A program made the position numbers and the translations under genes. A DNA stretch of 49,567 nucleotides, from assembly GCA_022651245.1 (NCBI GenBank), contig JALCQM010000023.1, forward strand, positions 1 to 49,567, read 5' to 3'. This document shows, one piece after another, positions 18,719 through 27,120 of this stretch. The notes beneath the pieces are model-generated. The model saw nothing but the letters and a program-made list of their open reading frames with translations, was not told the DNA's origin and did not search any database. Positions within the stretch are counted from its first letter, which is position 1; each line of letters begins with the position of its first letter. The DNA comes from Lactobacillus sp. (GTDB taxonomy: Bacteria > Bacillota > Bacilli > Lactobacillales > Lactobacillaceae).

Positions 18719-20077
18719 GTGGCTAAAACACCGGTTGCTAAGAATCAAGAATTGACCGTCAGTGTCGAGGATCTGACGTATGAGGGCATGGGGGTCGCCA
18801 AGGTTGACGGCTACCCGCTGTTTATTGAAGGGGCCTTGCCTGGCGAAGAAGTCGTCGCCCATGTGGTGAAAGCTGAAAAAAAATTTGCGTTTGCCCGGTT
18901 GGCTAAGTTATTGACGACTTCGCCAGACCGCGTTGCGCCTAAGGCCAAAGCTTATGCACAAACGGGAATCGCACCGCTACAACACCTGGCCTATCCGGCC
19001 CAACTACGCTTTAAACAAAATCAAGTCGCACAACTCTATAAGAAGGCACATCTCGACATCGATGTTTTACCAACGATGGGGATGGCAAAGCCTCATGGGT
19101 ATCGGAATAAGGCCCAGATTCCCGTGCGCATGGTCAATGGTGAATTGACCACCGGGTTCTACAAGCGCCGTAGCCATGAATTGTTACCTTTAGAGGATTT
19201 TTACATTCAAGATCCGAAGATCGATCAGGCGATCGTGGTGGTGCGGGACCTCTTACGACAGTATGGGGTCAGCGCCTATAACGAACAGGCGAATACAGGC
19301 GTCATTCGGCATATTATGCTCCGTCGCGGCTATTATTCTCAACAAATGATGATTGTTTTGGTCAGCACGACTTGGGCGATCCCGCATCTGGCTGAGATCG
19401 TCGCCGGGATCACGAAGCAGCTCCCGGAAACCACCAGCATCATGTTGAATTTGAATAATCGCAAGACCAATGTGATTTTAGGTAAAAAGACGCGTAATTT
19501 GTTTGGCCATGACTATTTAGAAGATCAGTTGTTGGGCAGTACGTTCCGAATCAGCCCGCTAAGCTTCTACCAAGTCAACCCCCAGCAAACTGAGGTCTTG
19601 TATCAACAAGCTATTGACCGGGCAGAATTGACCGGGCAAGAAGTCGTCATCGATGCGTATTCTGGAATCGGTACGATCTCAATCTCCATGGCTAAGCACG
19701 CCAAGCACGTGTACGGGGTTGAAATCGTGCCAGAGGCGGTTCATGATGCGCAGGAAAACGCCCGCTTGAATGGCATCAAGAATGTTGACTTCCAGGTTGG
19801 AAAAGCCGAAGAGGTGATGGTCCAATGGGTGGCACAAGGTCTAAAGGCAGACGTTGTGATGGTGGATCCGCCACGTAAGGGTCTGGCGCCAGAGTTTGTT
19901 GCGGCGGTCGGACAGATGTTACCCGCTAAGGTCGTGTATGTGTCGTGCAATCCGGCCACTTTAGCGCGTGATATTGCGGCATTGCAGGAATTCGGGTACC
20001 ATGCGACCGCGACGCAACCGGTCGATATGTTCCCCCAAACCACCAGTATCGAGTCCGTCACCGTACTCGCGCGCTAA
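18719..20077 (+). CDS. rlmD: 23S rRNA (uracil-5-)-methyltransferase, RlmD/RumA family
   Basis: SAM-dependent enzyme that methylates C5 of a uridine in 23S rRNA (U1939 in E. coli RlmD; U747/U1939 in Gram-positive relatives). The 452-aa protein has an N-terminal TRAM RNA-binding domain (VEDLTYEGMGVAKVDGYPLFIEG) and a C-terminal Rossmann methyltransferase with AYSGIGTISISMA, VVMVDPPRKGL and the catalytic-cysteine motif YVSCNPATLARD. The N-terminal Cys cluster for a [4Fe-4S] site is not visible. GTG 18719 follows GGAGGG. An intrinsic terminator follows at 20097. Confidence 0.92.
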   Translation: MAKTPVAKNQELTVSVEDLTYEGMGVAKVDGYPLFIEGALPGEEVVAHVVKAEKKFAFARLAKLLTTSPDRVAPKAKAYAQTGIAPLQHLAYPAQLRFKQNQVAQLYKKAHLDIDVLPTMGMAKPHGYRNKAQIPVRMVNGELTTGFYKRRSHELLPLEDFYIQDPKIDQAIVVVRDLLRQYGVSAYNEQANTGVIRHIMLRRGYYSQQMMIVLVSTTWAIPHLAEIVAGITKQLPETTSIMLNLNNRKTNVILGKKTRNLFGHDYLEDQLLGSTFRISPLSFYQVNPQQTEVLYQQAIDRAELTGQEVVIDAYSGIGTISISMAKHAKHVYGVEIVPEAVHDAQENARLNGIKNVDFQVGKAEEVMVQWVAQGLKADVVMVDPPRKGLAPEFVAAVGQMLPAKVVYVSCNPATLARDIAALQEFGYHATATQPVDMFPQTTSIESVTVLAR

Positions 20078-20096
20078 TTTCATCGGCTCTAAGAAC

Positions 20097-20126
20097 GGAA
20101 GTGTGATTTTGACACTTCTTTTTTTA
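20097..20126 (+). terminator. Rho-independent terminator after rlmD
   Basis: GAAGTGT (20098-20104) / ACACTTC (20112-20118) with a 7-nt loop and eight T. Confidence 0.9.
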
Positions 20127-20141
20127 TTTTCTGAAGAATAT

Positions 20142-20362
20142 GGAAACGATTATCATGTTAAACTAGGATTAGCTCGTTACTAAGTGATCAATCGAGAAAT
20201 CGATAACAAAGCTGTTGCCATCGATAAGCAACGAAAAGTTTGGATGATTAGATGTAAAACTGCACAAGAATCAGGACAGTTTGAACGTGTTGTCAGCACT
20301 TAGTGGTGTGCTAGAATTTAAGGGGTTACAAGATAATAGTAATGATTTTATCGATATCGATT
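20142..20362 (+). promoter_or_regulatory. Promoter and Fur-like boxes of the heme uptake cluster
   Basis: Promoter: TTGTCA (20290-20295), 16 bp, TAGAAT (20312-20317) preceded by TGC (extended -10). Immediately downstream, at 20332-20352, lies GATAATAGTAATGATTTTATC-like sequence, close to the Fur 19-mer made of GATAAT units; it would cover the early transcribed region. A second weaker match, AAACGATTATCATGTT, is at 20143-20159. Between them 20160-20285 contains repeated ATCGATA words but no gene. Iron- or heme-dependent repression is inferred. Confidence 0.55.
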
Positions 20363-20388
20363 AACTATTAAACTTGGAGGAAAACGTG

Positions 20389-23300
20389 ATGGTGGGGAAA
20401 AAAATACTCAAGCTAGGGGCAGTGTTGGTCTTAACGTTAGGGGTGGCGGCACCAGGGGTCACCACCTTGGTGCCTAGTGCTTCGGTGCAAGCGGCACAAA
20501 CGCCAACTTTTAATGCCCAAGACTTGCGAGACGGTACTTATGAAGTCCCATATACGGTGAAGAAACAAGGGACTGACCAGGCGTCGTTGGCAAACAGTTT
20601 CTTTACTGGGAGTGCGACCGTTGTCGTTACTGATCAGGGCCAAAAAGAAACGGTGACGTTACACGTACAAAAATTTGCCAACATGATCAAAGCCTTCAAA
20701 ATCGGGGATCAAGAAGCCCAGGTGACTAACGCGACCAGCACTTCTGCAGACTTGACGTTTGCTGTGACGGCAGATTTTGCCAAGCCAACCGTGACTGCTG
20801 CGATGAATGTGTTAAACATGGATCAAAAAGCTGACATCGAATTTGCAACGGCACTTTTTGCGGCTGCACCTGTCAGCTCAAAGCCAGATACGAGCGCGAT
20901 ACCAGACACTAGCGCGGTTTCCACTAGCACGACGGATGAGCCTTCAACCACCCCAAAGCAGACGACTGCAGCAGCGACTACTCGTGAAGTCGCCTATACG
21001 GTGAATAAGGCGGGAACGGCGACCCCTTCTTTGGCGAACAGCTTCTTCACCGGGAGTGCCACCGTTGATGCACAGCAGAAAACGGTCACGTTACATATCC
21101 AAAAATTTGCGAACATGATCAAGACCTTCAAGATCGGGACACAAGAAGCAAAGGTCACGAATGCGACGGGTGCAACAGCTGATCTAACCTTCACGCTCGA
21201 TGCCAGCTTTAATCAGGCAACGGTAACGGCGACGATGAACGTGATGAACATGAACCAGACGGCCGACATTGCCTTCAAGGAGCCGCTGTATCAGGCATCA
21301 GACACAACGACGGCACCAAACAAGCCAGTGACGACACCGGTTGACTCGACGCAACCGACTCAAACCAATCCAACGACAGACGCGCAAACAGACGATACCC
21401 CGAAGACGACACCGATCACCACGCCAAAAGCACAAACGGTTACAGCCGGCGTGTATCGTGCCGACGACGGGCAACTGACCCAACAAGCCTCTGCTGCACA
21501 GGCGTTTATCGCCAAAACAGCGACGACCAGCGTTTCTGCAGATGGGCAAACGACGACGGTGACGTTGCACACGACAGGCGCACAATATATCAACGCCATG
21601 AGTTTATTGGGCCAAGCTGGGAAAATGACCCATCAAGATGGTAACGAAGCAGACCTTGTTTTTGACGTGCCGACTGCGGCATTGAAATATGCGCTGCCAG
21701 CAACTTTTCAGCTGACGATTTTAGGTGGGGTGCAGATGACCCAATCGGCGTTTGTATTGATCGATTTACCAATCGACCATGCAGAGCCCTATCTTACCAA
21801 GGGCACGACGCCGACCACCTCTGAGCAGACGGCCACAACACCGGATAAGGGGCAGGACACGACGCCGACAGAGTCTGGGCAAACTGGTACGACATCGGCT
21901 AGCGACCAGTCCACCCCTTCAACGACTGAGCAAACTGATACGACGGCAGACAATGAGTCGACAACAACAGCGCAAACAGGGACGACGCCAACGACTTCGG
22001 CGACTGACACCTATGATGTCGCGTACACGATCAACAAGGCCGGCAGCGACCAAGTGTCCCTTGCCAACGGCTTTTTCACAGGAAGCGCGACGGTCGTAAC
22101 TGCCGGACAAACCAAGACTGTCACCTTGCACTTGCAGAAATTTGCGAACATGGTCAAGTCGTTCAAGATCGGGGAGCAGGCAGCTAAAATCACAAATGCC
22201 ACGGCTTCGACGGCTGATTTGACGTTTACGGTGGATGCCAATTTTGCCAAGCGTACCGTCACGGCGACGATGAACGTCTTGAATATGAATCAAACGGCCG
22301 ACATTGTGTTTGCGACGGCGCTGTTCACGGACAGCGGCACTGACCAAAAGCCAGCTACAGATACTGACGACACAGCGACGCAACCGGCGACAGAGCCGAC
22401 AACGTCAACCGCCGGTGGTGACCAAGTGGACCAGCAACCGACGACTGGCGCGGCCACGTCGCAACAAGCAACCATTAAGGTGTATCAAGCAGAGGCTGGT
22501 CAGCTATCCCAGCAACCGTCTGCCGCTCAGGCCTTTTTAGCAGACCGGGCCACCTTAGTCCAAAAGGGGCAAAATACGCAGATCACGTTGCACACGACTG
22601 GCGCTGAGTACATTAACGCGATGCAGTTATTGGGCCAAACGGGACAAGTGATCAATCGAAAAGGAAATGAAGCCGATCTTGTCTTTACTGTGCCGACAGT
22701 TGCATTGCGGTATGCTTTGCCGGCAACGTTTCAATTAACGGTTCCAGGCGGCGTTAAAATGACGCAATCTGCTTTTGTCTTGGTCAACCTAGGAATCGCA
22801 AATGCACGTCCGTACCCAACCACCACTAGCCAGCCAACCACGGCAGACACCAAATTGCAGACGCCAGACAAAGCTGCTGTGCGTGATCACGCGACTGCGA
22901 CGTCGGCGATCAATCCTCGCTTGGCGGTTCAATATGTGCCGTATACGGTTTGGAATCAATCGCGCAGTGCGTTGTCGACAGCGAACAATTATTTCACGCA
23001 TTCTGCTAAAGTCGTCAAGGTAGCCAATGGCTTTAACGTTTACTTGACCGTTCAAGAAACTGCGGGCATGGTCAAGTTTCAGCCGTTAGCCATTAACAAT
23101 GGCCGTATTTTAGCCGCGACGCAAACACAAGCCAACGGCCAAGATATTTGGACCTTTGCGTTTCATATTGACCAGGCTGGGGCTTTGAACCAGCTGATCC
23201 CGGCCACGATTCGCATGAGTGTTCCCATCGCCGGGATCAACGGTGTGACTTTTGCCATCTGGCTAGAATTCAATCAGACTCAGATTGGCGGGACCAACTA

Positions 23301-23622
23301 TGAACAGGCCACAACGGCCACTGCTGCGTTGCCAGCAAAGACGATTCCTCTGGTGGCGTCAAGTCTCAGTGGCGCACAATCGCCAACTGCTACGGCGCTG
23401 GTGGGGAGTCCCCATATTGCTGCAGCCAAGCCGGTGACCAAGTCGGTCAAGCCTAGCGCGACGACGCCAAAAGCCACCACGACGCAGCGTCTTGCGTCAG
23501 AAGCAGCGCATCAAAAGGCGTTGCCGAAGGTCAAATCGTATCCGTTCTTAGCTGAGATCGGTGGCTTTGCAGGAGTCAGCCTCGCTATCATTGGGTTGGC
23601 GTTCTTCAAGCGCTGGCACTAA
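20389..23622 (+). CDS. Surface protein with six NEAT-like heme-binding modules
   Basis: A 1077-aa secreted protein: signal peptide ending SASVQA (residues ~1-35), six NEAT-type modules at about 48-157, 198-303, 352-470, 541-646, 695-810 and 846-967, Thr/Pro/Ser-rich links, and a C-terminal membrane helix ending FFKRWH. Modules 1, 2 and 4 are near-copies (type A: LANSFFTGSATV, QKFANMIKxFKIG); 3 and 5 are near-copies (type B: AAQAF, TTGAxYINAM, LPATFQLT); 6 is divergent (QYVPYTVWNQS). Where NEAT domains normally carry YxxxY, modules 1-5 carry MxQxA. No LPxTG or NPQTN sorting motif precedes the last helix. ATG 20389 follows GGAGG. Likely captures heme at the cell surface and passes it to the next gene's product. 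Confidence 0.8.
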   Translation: MVGKKILKLGAVLVLTLGVAAPGVTTLVPSASVQAAQTPTFNAQDLRDGTYEVPYTVKKQGTDQASLANSFFTGSATVVVTDQGQKETVTLHVQKFANMIKAFKIGDQEAQVTNATSTSADLTFAVTADFAKPTVTAAMNVLNMDQKADIEFATALFAAAPVSSKPDTSAIPDTSAVSTSTTDEPSTTPKQTTAAATTREVAYTVNKAGTATPSLANSFFTGSATVDAQQKTVTLHIQKFANMIKTFKIGTQEAKVTNATGATADLTFTLDASFNQATVTATMNVMNMNQTADIAFKEPLYQASDTTTAPNKPVTTPVDSTQPTQTNPTTDAQTDDTPKTTPITTPKAQTVTAGVYRADDGQLTQQASAAQAFIAKTATTSVSADGQTTTVTLHTTGAQYINAMSLLGQAGKMTHQDGNEADLVFDVPTAALKYALPATFQLTILGGVQMTQSAFVLIDLPIDHAEPYLTKGTTPTTSEQTATTPDKGQDTTPTESGQTGTTSASDQSTPSTTEQTDTTADNESTTTAQTGTTPTTSATDTYDVAYTINKAGSDQVSLANGFFTGSATVVTAGQTKTVTLHLQKFANMVKSFKIGEQAAKITNATASTADLTFTVDANFAKRTVTATMNVLNMNQTADIVFATALFTDSGTDQKPATDTDDTATQPATEPTTSTAGGDQVDQQPTTGAATSQQATIKVYQAEAGQLSQQPSAAQAFLADRATLVQKGQNTQITLHTTGAEYINAMQLLGQTGQVINRKGNEADLVFTVPTVALRYALPATFQLTVPGGVKMTQSAFVLVNLGIANARPYPTTTSQPTTADTKLQTPDKAAVRDHATATSAINPRLAVQYVPYTVWNQSRSALSTANNYFTHSAKVVKVANGFNVYLTVQETAGMVKFQPLAINNGRILAATQTQANGQDIWTFAFHIDQAGALNQLIPATIRMSVPIAGINGVTFAIWLEFNQTQIGGTNYEQATTATAALPAKTIPLVASSLSGAQSPTATALVGSPHIAAAKPVTKSVKPSATTPKATTTQRLASEAAHQKALPKVKSYPFLAEIGGFAGVSLAIIGLAFFKRWH

Positions 23623-23648
23623 ATGTGAACAAGAAAAGGACGACCAGC

Positions 23649-24419
23649 ATGTCAAAAAGACACCTTCCATTATTTTTATTACCTCTAGTGGTACTCATAC
23701 TTTGTTTGACACCGCGTGTGGTCCATGCTGACGCGGTTAATTACCAGGCGTTGAAGTATGGCACGAACAGCGAGTCACTGGCCTCGGGATACTATGTCAA
23801 GCCGGCGACGGTGACGGTCAATGGGGATCAGTATCTCGTCACCATGACCATTCATACCGCCACGAACTTAGGTAAGTGGCCAGTCACGGTGTTAAGCATC
23901 AACGGGACCGGCCCGGCCAATGTGGCCAAGACGCAAAGTGCCAGTGGCTATGACTATCAGTATGCCTTTGAGACCAAAGACCTTGCGCAAACCATCAACA
24001 GCTCGATCGCCATCAATGTCCCGAATGTGTATGTGGCCAACCACGACATCAGCTTTAAGTTTGACACGAGTCACTTACCATCACTGGCAACTGCCGCGTC
24101 GACTGCGGCGGCCAGTTCGCAACCAGCCCAGGCAGCGTCATCCTCGGCTAAGTCTGCCAGTGCTAGCAGTGCGACTACCGCTTCAAGCGCGCAGCAGCAG
24201 GCTGGCGCCGCGGCCTCTCGGTCAAGTCGCCAAAAACAAACGCAGGCGGCTAAGCAAGCGGCGCGGCGCGAAAGCCGGCGCACACAAAAACAAGTTGCCC
24301 AGATCAAGGCATTGAACCGTCAAAATCAGCAGACGCAACAAGCGATTCTCGTCGGCGGGGTCGTTGCGGTGATCATTTTAGGGGCAGCGGCATATTTCTT
24401 CGTCAAGCGGCAACGGTAG
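23649..24419 (+). CDS. Membrane-anchored single NEAT-domain protein (IsdC-like)
   Basis: A 256-aa protein: signal peptide (MSKRHLPLFLLPLVVLILC, cut near VVHADA), one NEAT domain (about residues 28-140), an Ala/Ser/Gln-rich then Arg/Lys/Gln-rich spacer (about 145-225) that could span the wall, and a C-terminal membrane helix (AILVGGVVAVIILGAAAYFFV) with a KRQR tail. The heme strand reads NVPNVYVANHDISFKF, so the usual YxxxY is Y128-V-A-N-H132. The helix preceding it is SESLASGYY. ATG 23649 with AAAAGGA upstream; GTG 23625 is an alternative. It probably relays heme from the six-NEAT protein to the transporter. Confidence 0.8.
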   Translation: MSKRHLPLFLLPLVVLILCLTPRVVHADAVNYQALKYGTNSESLASGYYVKPATVTVNGDQYLVTMTIHTATNLGKWPVTVLSINGTGPANVAKTQSASGYDYQYAFETKDLAQTINSSIAINVPNVYVANHDISFKFDTSHLPSLATAASTAAASSQPAQAASSSAKSASASSATTASSAQQQAGAAASRSSRQKQTQAAKQAARRESRRTQKQVAQIKALNRQNQQTQQAILVGGVVAVIILGAAAYFFVKRQR

Positions 24420-24431
24420 GGGGCAGCCAGT

Positions 24432-25310
24432 TTGAATCGTTCTCGTCAAGTTACAATGGGTATTTTGATCGGCCTGTTAGTGATTATTTTAGGCGTAGTT
24501 GGCGTGACGCAGTATACCACGCACCAACCCCGCCAAAAGCAGCCGCGGATCGTGGCGACGACGGATGCCGTGGTGGCGATCGCCGATAAGTTGGATTTGA
24601 AGTTAGTGGGCGTGCCCAAGACGCAAAACGCGTTACCTAAGCGGTATGCGGGGGTCACGAAGATCGGCAGCCCGATGGCGCCCAATATCGAAAAGATCGC
24701 CGCGCTCAAGCCCACGGCGGTTTATGCGGTCAGTGTGTTAAAGGACCAGTATAGTGAAGCGTTTAAGGCGCAAAAATTTCATCCCCAATTTTTAAAGCTC
24801 GACACGGTCAGCGACTTGAAGCAGACGTTGACGACTTTAGGGACGAGATATGACCGCACCAAGCAAGCCAAGCAGCAGATCGCAGTGATCGATCGCGCCG
24901 AAGCCAAAGCCAAAAAACGGGTGCACGGACCAAAAACTAAAGTCTTGATCTTGATGGGGATGCCAGGCGCCGGGTACATGATCGCTACCGATCGGTCGTA
25001 TGTTGGGAACCTGGTGAAAAAGGCCGGGGGCGAGAACGTTTATTCGAGTGCCACTTCGGCGTATGTTTCGCCCAATAATGAATCGTTGGCTACTAAGGCG
25101 CCAGATGTCATCTTACGTCTGGAACACGCCATGCCAGAAATGGTGAAGCCGCAATTTGAGCAAGAGTTTGCAACGAATCCGCTTTGGGCGCAAATGCCTG
25201 CGGTTAAAAACCAGCGGGTGTATGACCTACAACAACCCGATTTTAATGCGACCGCGACGATTCAAGCGGCGACGGCGCTTGGCCGGGTCAGTCACTGGTT
25301 GTATCCATGA
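24432..25310 (+). CDS. isdE: Heme-binding ABC transporter substrate-binding protein (IsdE-like)
   Basis: A 292-aa class III (cluster A-II) binding protein closely resembling staphylococcal IsdE over its whole length: IVATTDAVVAIADKLDLKLVGVP, LPKRYAGVTKIGSPMAPNIEKI, VLILMGMPGAGYMIATDRSYVGNLV, DVILRLEHAMPE and NQRVYDL. The two residues that ligate heme iron in IsdE (Met78 and His229) correspond to Met82 and His232 here. Unlike IsdE there is no lipobox; the N-terminus is an uncleaved-looking membrane helix (MGILIGLLVIILGVVGVTQY). TTG 24432 is chosen because AGGGGG sits 8 nt upstream. Followed by the permease gene. Confidence 0.88.
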   Translation: MNRSRQVTMGILIGLLVIILGVVGVTQYTTHQPRQKQPRIVATTDAVVAIADKLDLKLVGVPKTQNALPKRYAGVTKIGSPMAPNIEKIAALKPTAVYAVSVLKDQYSEAFKAQKFHPQFLKLDTVSDLKQTLTTLGTRYDRTKQAKQQIAVIDRAEAKAKKRVHGPKTKVLILMGMPGAGYMIATDRSYVGNLVKKAGGENVYSSATSAYVSPNNESLATKAPDVILRLEHAMPEMVKPQFEQEFATNPLWAQMPAVKNQRVYDLQQPDFNATATIQAATALGRVSHWLYP

Positions 25311-25323
25311 TGGGGATGAATGC

Positions 25324-26283
25324 ATGAAGAAAAACGGCATGCTTGCGTATCTGCTAGTTTTAGCCTGCTTGATCATCGCGATCGGGTGGGCTTTTACAGC
25401 TGGGGCGAACCAACACAGTCTGGCCGCAACGTGGCAAACGCTGATCGGTGGTCATGATCGTGCGTATTTTCGGACGTTGATGACGATCCGCTTGCCGCGG
25501 ATCGTGGCGGCTTTAGTCAGCGGTGCGGCGCTGTCGGTGGGCGGGGCCCTGTTTCAAGCAACGCTCCGTAATTCGATCGCTGACCCCAGTATCTTAGGCA
25601 TTTCGGCAGGCGCAGACCTCGCCATTTTGCTTGCCGGATTCGTTGCGCCCCATATGTTGCTCACCAATTTCGTGGCGGCGGTGATTGGCGGCGGCGTGAG
25701 CCTGGTACTGTTGGTGGGGCTGCGCGGGCAAAATCCGTATCAGCTGATCTTGATTGGGGTAGCACTGAACGCCATGTTCGTCGGCATCAAGGCGTTGTTC
25801 GTGGCCCCAGGGACGGTGTTGAGCGCGCAGAGTTTTGCAACGATCACCTGGGCGCAAACGCTGGTATTAGCGATTTGTGGCGTCTTGGGGTTACTGGTGG
25901 CGATGATGATCGCACCGTGGGCGAATTACCTCAAGATCGGGGATGCACAGCTCGCGACGATCGGGCTACCCCTACCGTGGTTGAAACGTTGCCTATTATT
26001 GGTGGCCGTTTACCTCACGAGCACCGTGACGGCTTACGTGGGCGTGTTACCGTTTATTGGGATCATCGTGCCGCACTTGAGTCGGTGGTGTGTCGGACAC
26101 GATTACCGCGAAGTGATCCCGTTTGCGACAATGCTAGGGGCGTTGGTCCTACTGGTGATCGACACATTCGGTCGGGTCATCACGGTACCGAATGAAATTG
26201 CTGCCGCGACATTGCTGGCGGTTGTTGGCGGGCCTGCATTGATCCTGATCTTATCCAGGAAGGGGATCTACAATGGAGATTGA
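25324..26283 (+). CDS. isdF: FecCD-family heme/iron ABC transporter permease (IsdF-like)
   Basis: A 319-aa membrane protein of the BtuC/FecCD family with about nine helices. Family motifs are RLPRIVAALVSGAALSVGGALFQATLRNSIADPSILGISAG (positions ~56-100, described in part) and LPFIGIIVPHLSRW, which contacts the ATPase. ATG 25324 follows GATGGGGA; the frame is open far upstream over isdE but without a ribosome site. Overlaps the ATPase gene by 11 nt. Substrate is taken to be heme from the neighbouring NEAT and IsdE-like proteins. Confidence 0.88.
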   Translation: MKKNGMLAYLLVLACLIIAIGWAFTAGANQHSLAATWQTLIGGHDRAYFRTLMTIRLPRIVAALVSGAALSVGGALFQATLRNSIADPSILGISAGADLAILLAGFVAPHMLLTNFVAAVIGGGVSLVLLVGLRGQNPYQLILIGVALNAMFVGIKALFVAPGTVLSAQSFATITWAQTLVLAICGVLGLLVAMMIAPWANYLKIGDAQLATIGLPLPWLKRCLLLVAVYLTSTVTAYVGVLPFIGIIVPHLSRWCVGHDYREVIPFATMLGALVLLVIDTFGRVITVPNEIAAATLLAVVGGPALILILSRKGIYNGD

Positions 26284-27040
26284 CCACTTGAGTTACGCCT
26301 ATGGCAAAAACCCGTTGCCGCCGCAACTGAATGATGTTTCCTTTAGCTTAGCGCCAGGTAAGCTTACAAGCCTGATTGGTCCCAATGGCTCCGGTAAATC
26401 GACGCTGTTTAAGCTCTTGACGCGCCAATTGACACCAACTGCGGGGACGATCACGATCGGTGGCCAACCGGTAGCGCAATTGTCAGCACGGGCTTACGCG
26501 CAAAAAGTTGCTGCGGTGCAACAGCACAATCCAGTTTACGATGACATCACGGTGCAAGAACTGATTCGCTTTGGGCAAAGCGCTTATCATGCGCCTTTTA
26601 GCGAGCAAGTCGACCAGGCAGTATTAGATGAGATCATGACCCTGCTAAAGTTGACGGCATTCAAAAAGCAGTCGGTGCGTACCTTGTCAGGGGGGCAACA
26701 ACAGCGGGTTTGGTTAGCCTTGGCATTGGCGCAACAACCAGACTACTTGCTACTGGATGAGCCGACCACGTATCTCGACTTACATTTTCAATATCAATTT
26801 TTGCAGTTGCTCAAAACGATGAAGGAAAAATATGGCTTAACGATCCTGCTGATTTTGCACGATCTGAATCAGGCCTTGGCGTTTAGTGACCGCACCTTGT
26901 TGTTGGCACAGGGCCGTTTGGTGGCTGATGACACACCAAAAAAGGTGGTGACGCCGGCAAACCTCAAGACTTATTTTGAAATTAAGTCTGAGCTAGTGGC
27001 TACTAGCAGTGGCCAACAGATCGTTCAATTGCCTAACTGA
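26273..27040 (+). CDS. Heme/iron ABC transporter ATP-binding protein (FecE-like)
   Basis: A 255-aa ATPase: Walker A GPNGSGKST (residues ~37-45), Q-loop AVQQHNPVYDDIT, signature LSGGQQQRVWLALALAQQ, Walker B YLLLDEPTTYLD and the H-loop LTILLILHDLNQA. It powers the IsdE/IsdF-like importer. The start overlaps the permease, and it is the last gene of the cluster, followed by a terminator at 27054. A dedicated ATPase in the cluster differs from the S. aureus isdDEF set, where the ATPase partner is FhuC encoded elsewhere. Confidence 0.92.
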   Translation: MEIDHLSYAYGKNPLPPQLNDVSFSLAPGKLTSLIGPNGSGKSTLFKLLTRQLTPTAGTITIGGQPVAQLSARAYAQKVAAVQQHNPVYDDITVQELIRFGQSAYHAPFSEQVDQAVLDEIMTLLKLTAFKKQSVRTLSGGQQQRVWLALALAQQPDYLLLDEPTTYLDLHFQYQFLQLLKTMKEKYGLTILLILHDLNQALAFSDRTLLLAQGRLVADDTPKKVVTPANLKTYFEIKSELVATSSGQQIVQLPN

Positions 27041-27053
27041 CTCGCTAATGAAT

Positions 27054-27097
27054 AAAGTCCGTCGCGACCCTAATTGCGGGTTCACGGCGGGCTTTTT
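27054..27097 (+). terminator. Terminator of the heme cluster
   Basis: AAAGTCCGTCGCGACCC pairs with GGGTTCACGGCGGGCTTT (a few mismatches) and is followed by a T-run. Confidence 0.8.
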
Positions 27098-27120
27098 ATT
27101 GATGGCGCTAAACCCCGGTG

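Noticed and set aside
20160..20285. Possible tandem repeat or CRISPR-like pattern in ATCGATA words
   Set aside because: Copies are short, irregularly spaced and without spacers; only an AT-rich leader.
23545..23622. Sortase sorting signal on the six-NEAT protein
   Set aside because: The C-terminus has a hydrophobic helix and basic tail, but the sequence before it (LPKVKSYPF) is not LPxTG, NPQTN or a known variant.
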